Program-made: the position numbers and the translations under genes | Assembly (NCBI GenBank): GCA_004376695.1 | Contig: SOJB01000025.1 | Span: 1-17,059, forward strand | Origin: Dehalococcoidia bacterium | GTDB lineage: Bacteria > Chloroflexota > Dehalococcoidia > GIF9 > AB-539-J10 | Direction of reading: 5' to 3' | Length of the DNA stretch: 17,059 nt | The notes under the pieces: model-generated | The model's input: the letters and a program-made list of their open reading frames with translations, nothing else | The model's database searches: none | Told to the model about the DNA's origin: nothing | In this document: positions 14,501 through 17,059 of the stretch, piece by piece | Layout of the letters: each line of letters starts with the position of its first letter | Numbering within the stretch: the first letter of the stretch is position 1

Positions 14501-15155
14501 AAGAATCGTCGAGTATATGTTTCCTTATCCTGGCCCACGTGCTGGCAACATGAGCTAAGTAGCCAGATTTCTGGCCGAATATTACGCCCTGAGCCAGGGA
14601 CTTCAGGAAGCCGTCAGGCCCATCGAATTCTGGCATTTCCACATATGCTCGACCGATTTCTCCCAGGGTATGGGCATCGCTACCGGCACTGGCAGCCTTT
14701 CCTTGTTCAATGGCTAGTCTTTGTGCTCTGGCAATACTATGAGAAAATGGCGTGCGGGAATTGTAGGTTTCGATGACATCAACCCGGGATAGAACCTCGG
14801 GCGAAGTTAGCCTGTCAGCGTTCCCGAAAAACCACCTGCCGAATGGGTGGGGAATGCCGACCAGGCCGCCCTGGCTCTTGATCCGGGATATCGTTTCCTG
14901 GGGAGACAGTCCCGGCGGAACTCTCTCACTGAGAAAGAGCCCCATTATTTCACCCACCGGCGTCTGGATCTCCTCAGCAACGATTACTTTGAGCGGGGCG
15001 ATTTCCCTTAGCTTTAAGGCGCCAGCAATGGTATTGTGGTCAGCTACAGCGATGCAGTTTATGCCTAGCTGGAGGCAGCGCTCGACTATTCGCTCCAAAG
15101 GTGTAAGACAGTCTATTGAATAGCAGGTATGGATGTGTAAATCAGCTCTTACCAA
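14484..15155 (-). CDS. PHP-domain metal-dependent phosphoesterase
   Basis: A 223-residue protein of the PHP (polymerase and histidinol phosphatase) family. The metal-binding motifs are all visible: DLHIHTCYS (5-13), VADHNT (37-42), acidic AEE (60-62), the His103 in GIPHPFG, and GSDAH (158-162). Family members hydrolyse nucleotides or phosphoesters, such as the RNase AM / 3',5'-bisphosphate phosphatase group, but no specific substrate can be assigned. The start is TTG 15155, since MVRADLHIHT places the motif at the expected N-terminus and no ATG is nearby. The C-terminal residues DDSSRSSP and the stop are encoded by repeat-like sequence, so the natural end may have been altered. An extended -10 lies upstream. 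Confidence 0.87.
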   Translation of the reverse strand: MVRADLHIHTCYSIDCLTPLERIVERCLQLGINCIAVADHNTIAGALKLREIAPLKVIVAEEIQTPVGEIMGLFLSERVPPGLSPQETISRIKSQGGLVGIPHPFGRWFFGNADRLTSPEVLSRVDVIETYNSRTPFSHSIARAQRLAIEQGKAASAGSDAHTLGEIGRAYVEMPEFDGPDGFLKSLAQGVIFGQKSGYLAHVASTWARIRKHILDDSSRSSP

Positions 15156-15187
15156 TTAGCTTACCTGTACCTTCTTAAGCAGCCTTG

Positions 15188-15196
15188 ATTATACCA
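15188..15196 (-). promoter_or_regulatory. Extended -10 promoter for the PHP gene
   Basis: On the minus strand, TGGTATAAT combines a perfect TATAAT with the extended TGN element. No good -35 is seen at 16-18 nt. Initiation near 15181 would leave a leader of about 25 nt before the TTG start at 15155. The gap between efp and PHP (15156-15299) has no convincing terminator, so read-through from efp is also possible. Confidence 0.55.
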
Positions 15197-15299
15197 GATT
15201 CTGCCGAGAATACGCCTGAACCCCTTCAGCGACGATGTGTTAAGGCTCTTGGGCGGAGCAGCTCGAATTACTGATGAGGGGAAGGCCAATCAGGTGCTA

Positions 15300-15860
15300 T
15301 CAGCCAGCCTTTTCTTGATACCCGCCCGTGCGAGTATTGACTCTGATGATGTTCCCTGTGTTGATGAAAAGGGGTACCTGGACCGTTACCCCCGTTTCTA
15401 GTTGGGCTGCTTTGGTGCCCGCTGTAGCCCTGTCTCCCTTGAAGCCGGGCTCTGTCTCAGTAACCCGAAGCTCCACGGAAGTAGGCATCTCTATTGTCAC
15501 TGTCTCCCCCTTGATCGTCATAATCTCCAGCATCAGTCCTTCTTTTAGATAGTTCGTACCCTCTCCTATTTGGGCAGCAGTTAATATAATCTGTTCGTAG
15601 CTCTCACTATCCATGAAGTAGTAAAGGTCACCGTCGCTATAAAGGTACTGGACCGGGCGGTGCTCCAGAAACACCGGTGCCACTTTGTCCCCGGATTGGA
15701 AATTCCGCTCGGCAACATTCCCGGTGCGAACGTCACGAAGTTTCAACTTGATTACAGGCTGCCTTTGCTGCATCTTGACGTGTTGGTACTCGAGAACCAC
15801 ATATATCCCGCCGTCCATCTCTATGGCAGATCCCTTTCTCAAATCGCCGGCATCGATCAT
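15300..15860 (-). CDS. efp: Translation elongation factor P
   Basis: A 186-residue, three-domain tRNA mimic that rescues ribosomes stalled at polyproline. N-terminal domain: MIDAGDLRKGSAIEMDGGIYVVLEYQHVK. OB domains include RPVQYLYSDGDLYYFMDSESYEQI and the signature-like block ending NTGNIIRVNTRTGGYQEKAG, a typical EF-P terminus. The tip of the domain I loop reads HVKMQQRQPV (residues 27-36); aligned on E. coli KPGK, the modified Lys34 position is Gln32, followed by Arg33 (see findings). ATG 15860 has an SD GGGAGG at good spacing. It lies 28 bases after pepQ on the same strand, so the pair is probably an operon, a common bacterial arrangement. Confidence 0.96.
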   Translation of the reverse strand: MIDAGDLRKGSAIEMDGGIYVVLEYQHVKMQQRQPVIKLKLRDVRTGNVAERNFQSGDKVAPVFLEHRPVQYLYSDGDLYYFMDSESYEQIILTAAQIGEGTNYLKEGLMLEIMTIKGETVTIEMPTSVELRVTETEPGFKGDRATAGTKAAQLETGVTVQVPLFINTGNIIRVNTRTGGYQEKAG

Positions 15861-15888
15861 CTAGTAACCTCCCTGTTTTTCAGATGTG

Positions 15889-17004
15889 TCACAATGACAG
15901 GCCTTTCTCCGCCCTGGTAAGCACTCTGGCCTTTCCATTCTCCAGGACCACAACATCCTCGATTCTAATACCACCTTGTCCCGGAAGGTAAATCCCCGGT
16001 TCCACGGTGAAAACCATGCCGTCTGCAAGCGAACCGGAGGAGGCCGGACCGACCGTGGGCAACTCGTGCACCGCCAACCCGACACCGTGTCCCAGACCAT
16101 GTCCGAAGTTCTCTCCATAGCCTGCTTGCTCAATAACAGTTCGCGCCATCTGGTCTGCCTGCCGAGCATCCATAGCTGATTTGACTCCCTGAATAGCAGC
16201 GGTCTGTGCTTTGAGAACTATATCATAGATCTTCCGCATGGTCTTGCTTGCCTTGTCCAAGAACAAGGTGCGAGTGAGGTCGCTACAATAACCGCTGATT
16301 CGGGCGCCCATATCAATCACCACGGGTTCACCTGAGCGCATTCTTCTCTCTGTAGGTCGCGCATGGGGCAAAGCTGCATTCGGGCCTGAAGCCACTATGA
16401 TCTCAAAAGCGACGCCCTCACTTCCTTGCTGGCGAAGGAGTTTCTCTATCTCCCAGGCTGCCTCCTTCTCCGTCATGCCGGGACGAATTATCGTCTTTGC
16501 CTGTTGGAAGACGGCATCGCCTAGCTCCACCGCCCTCGTAATGAGCGCCAGTTCCTCCGGTTCTTTGATGGAGCGAAGATGCTCTACCAGGCCGACAGCT
16601 GGAACAAGCTCGAGCCTAAGCTGCGCGGTCTTCAGTGCCTCGCTGAGCTTATGATGACCATCGTAAGAAACGGAATCTGCCTCGAAGCCTAGCTTGTGCC
16701 ACGCGAAATCAGAGATCAAACCAGGAAGCCAATCATGCAACTCTCGTTTGGTCTGGAAAATCACAAACTCCGGCGACTCTTCCTTAGCTTGCTCCACGTA
16801 ACGGAAATCAGTGGCCAGAATAGCGTCTTTCTCAGAGATGAAGAGCCATCCTGAGGAGCCGGCAAATCCAGAAAGGTAGCGGCGGTTCTCCGTCTGGGAA
16901 ATGAGAAGAGCATCCAATCCCCTCTCGGCAATCGATGTTCGCAACTTCTGCAATCGCTTCATCTCTAGCTTTCTCCTCGGCTCATCTGCAATTCTACTCG
17001 TCAT
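15889..17004 (-). CDS. pepQ: Xaa-Pro aminopeptidase/dipeptidase (M24B family)
   Basis: A 371-residue metalloaminopeptidase cleaving X-Pro peptides in the cytoplasm. The creatinase-type N-terminal domain spans about residues 15-140 (ISQTENRRYLSGFAGSSG, ATDFRYVEQA). The pita-bread catalytic domain follows, with the five metal ligands Asp231 (VVIDMGA), Asp242 (YCSDLTRT), His306 (GHGLGHGVGL), Glu335 (TVEPGIYLP) and Glu349 (IRIEDVV). I place the start at ATG 17004, six bases from a perfect AAAGGAGG (17018-17011, minus). TTG 17010 touches the SD, and ATG 16962 is a less likely alternative. It overlaps the end of the upstream gene by 11 bases and is followed by efp. It could equally be named papA or pepP; specificity is not determinable. 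Confidence 0.92.
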   Translation of the reverse strand: MTSRIADEPRRKLEMKRLQKLRTSIAERGLDALLISQTENRRYLSGFAGSSGWLFISEKDAILATDFRYVEQAKEESPEFVIFQTKRELHDWLPGLISDFAWHKLGFEADSVSYDGHHKLSEALKTAQLRLELVPAVGLVEHLRSIKEPEELALITRAVELGDAVFQQAKTIIRPGMTEKEAAWEIEKLLRQQGSEGVAFEIIVASGPNAALPHARPTERRMRSGEPVVIDMGARISGYCSDLTRTLFLDKASKTMRKIYDIVLKAQTAAIQGVKSAMDARQADQMARTVIEQAGYGENFGHGLGHGVGLAVHELPTVGPASSGSLADGMVFTVEPGIYLPGQGGIRIEDVVVLENGKARVLTRAEKGLSL

Positions 17005-17059
17005 TCTCAACCTCCTTTTCCGTTTCAGGGAGCATTTCGGCCAGGTAAATGCAAAGCCC
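16994..17059 (-). CDS. C-terminal end of an unidentified upstream gene (partial)
   Basis: On the minus strand one frame is open from the window edge to TAG 16996-16994 and reads GLCIYLAEMLPETEKEVEND plus a final Glu. The acidic tail looks like a real protein end. It would overlap the pepQ start by 11 bases, with the pepQ SD inside it. In many bacteria the gene here is aroQ (type II 3-dehydroquinate dehydratase), which would fit the other shikimate genes, but these 21 residues do not let me identify it. Confidence 0.4.
   Translation of the reverse strand, partial: GLCIYLAEMLPETEKEVENDE
17011..17018 (-). promoter_or_regulatory. Shine-Dalgarno sequence that fixes the pepQ start
   Basis: The plus-strand CCTCCTTT reads AAAGGAGG on the minus strand. 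It is six bases from ATG 17004 and directly adjacent to TTG 17010, so ATG 17004 is the best initiation codon. Confidence 0.7.

Overview
The window is a bacterial chromosomal stretch of housekeeping genes with moderate GC content and no mobile-element genes, tRNAs, rRNAs or CRISPR arrays. The gene set (alaS-ruvX, a fused shikimate kinase/3-dehydroquinate synthase, aspS-tig-clpP, pepQ-efp), the TTG and GTG starts, and short palindromic repeats ending in a CTCAGAATGAC-type sequence together suggest Chloroflexota, probably a Dehalococcoidia-like lineage. That assignment is an inference from recalled synteny and repeat style, not from a database search.

Layout. (1) 1-849 is the 3' part of alaS, followed by a 208-bp gap filled by a palindromic repeat. 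(2) 1058-4645 is a tightly packed plus-strand operon, ruvX-aroE-sppA-aroC, with gaps or overlaps of only a few bases; aroE and aroC are shikimate-pathway enzymes. (3) 4729-5355 is a minus-strand metallo-beta-lactamase-fold hydrolase, convergent with aroC and divergent from a two-gene ABC-2 exporter (5535-7072). (4) 7233-8927 is an aroK-aroB fusion. With aroE and aroC it gives four shikimate-pathway activities in the window. (5) A PaaI-like thioesterase (9065-9493) faces a SAM methyltransferase (9503-10255, minus). (6) A strong sigma70-type promoter drives aspS-tig-clpP (10379-14093), whose genes overlap by 4 and 1 bases. (7) A 390-bp gap holds a probable 55-residue membrane microprotein and another repeat copy. 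(8) The minus-strand genes are a PHP-domain phosphoesterase, efp, pepQ and the last codons of an unidentified upstream gene running off the right edge.

Most of the window is conventional. The most unusual feature is a copy of the same palindromic repeat family found between genes, here lying in frame inside aroC. It seems to encode about 30 extra residues in a 429-residue chorismate synthase. A third copy overlaps the 3' end of the PHP gene and may supply its stop codon. Further points are an EF-P whose usual modified Lys/Arg position reads Gln, an AspRS with the His31 typical of non-discriminating enzymes, an apparently leaderless ABC transporter transcript, and no clpX after clpP. I found no evidence for an undescribed multi-gene system.
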